Assembly: GCA_001939145.1 (NCBI GenBank)
Contig: LSRX01000765.1
Location: 1 to 64,000 of the forward strand
Direction: 5' to 3'
Source of the DNA: Symbiodinium microadriaticum
Lineage: Eukaryota > Sar > Dinophyceae > Suessiales > Symbiodiniaceae
Length of the DNA: 64,000 bases
Shown piece after piece: positions 63,801-64,000 of this stretch. Position numbers and translations under genes: made by a program. The stretch's first letter is position 1. Every line of letters starts with the position of its first letter. The notes beneath the pieces were generated by a model. That model was not told where the DNA came from and searched no databases. It saw nothing but the letters and a program-made list of their open reading frames with translations.

Positions 63801-64000
63801 TCCGTTTCCTACAGGGGAGCCCTGGGCCAACAAAAAAGCAGCCAAGGTACTACATGGCAGCCTAGAAGTGGAAGAGTGTTCAGATCTGAGCTTCAATGAT
63901 GCACACCCCAAAACATGCGATCCATGCTGAACCCCCCCCCAAAAGCTACCAGTTATCTAAGGCCCCCCCCCATTAAACCCTGTAAAACCTTATGAAAGCC

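Overview
The window reads as nuclear DNA of a dinoflagellate. The reasons are TTTAGGG-type heptamer repeats scattered almost everywhere, a very low coding fraction, a spliced gene whose introns start with GT, GC or GA, a ubiquitin-like/RCC1-repeat protein of a type common in dinoflagellates, and a DIRS-like retroelement. There is no bacterial-style gene organisation, and I recognised no rRNA, tRNA or CRISPR array.

Left part (1 to about 26.4 kb, minus strand): one spliced housekeeping gene, a tRNA (guanine26-N2)-dimethyltransferase (TRM1 family). I traced 16 short exons (13 to 68 nt) from 26405 down to 864. They follow the order of the TRM1 family, keep one reading frame through all junctions, and add up to 234 codons. 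The 3' part lies beyond position 1. The introns (0.25 to 5.2 kb) hold degenerate TTTAGGG/CCCTAAA arrays, short palindromic elements and unique filler. One intron (20024-23742) contains a complete intronless gene on the same strand, a ubiquitin-like/RCC1-repeat protein (20780-22174) with a single in-frame TGA.

Middle part (about 27 to 49.4 kb): the same landscape. I list minus-strand segments with good splice signals and open frames as candidate exons of one or more unidentified genes. Some carry motifs (a CDK/MAPK-like TRWYRAP, a DUF4116-like segment, a HAD-like FVGDT). The TRM1 introns also contain exon look-alikes, so these calls are tentative. There is a 129-base N gap at 44345-44473.

49.45 to 56.29 kb (minus strand): a nearly intact 6.8 kb DIRS-like retroelement set between heptamer-repeat blocks. 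It encodes a gag-like protein, a reverse transcriptase/RNase H/methyltransferase-like polyprotein, a tyrosine recombinase, and two further reading frames, one with a strongly hydrophobic segment.

Right part: heptamer repeats continue to about 57.4 kb. From about 58.7 to 63.3 kb the sequence is AT-rich and nearly free of heptamers, with two GC-rich coding islands (59753-60183 and 61981-62231). Heptamer repeats resume at 63.36 kb.

At least seven families of short palindromic (MITE-like) elements recur. Several carry a TTTAGGG heptamer inside, and in one copy that heptamer is expanded in place. All splice and homology calls were made by eye from recalled family motifs; no database search was run.
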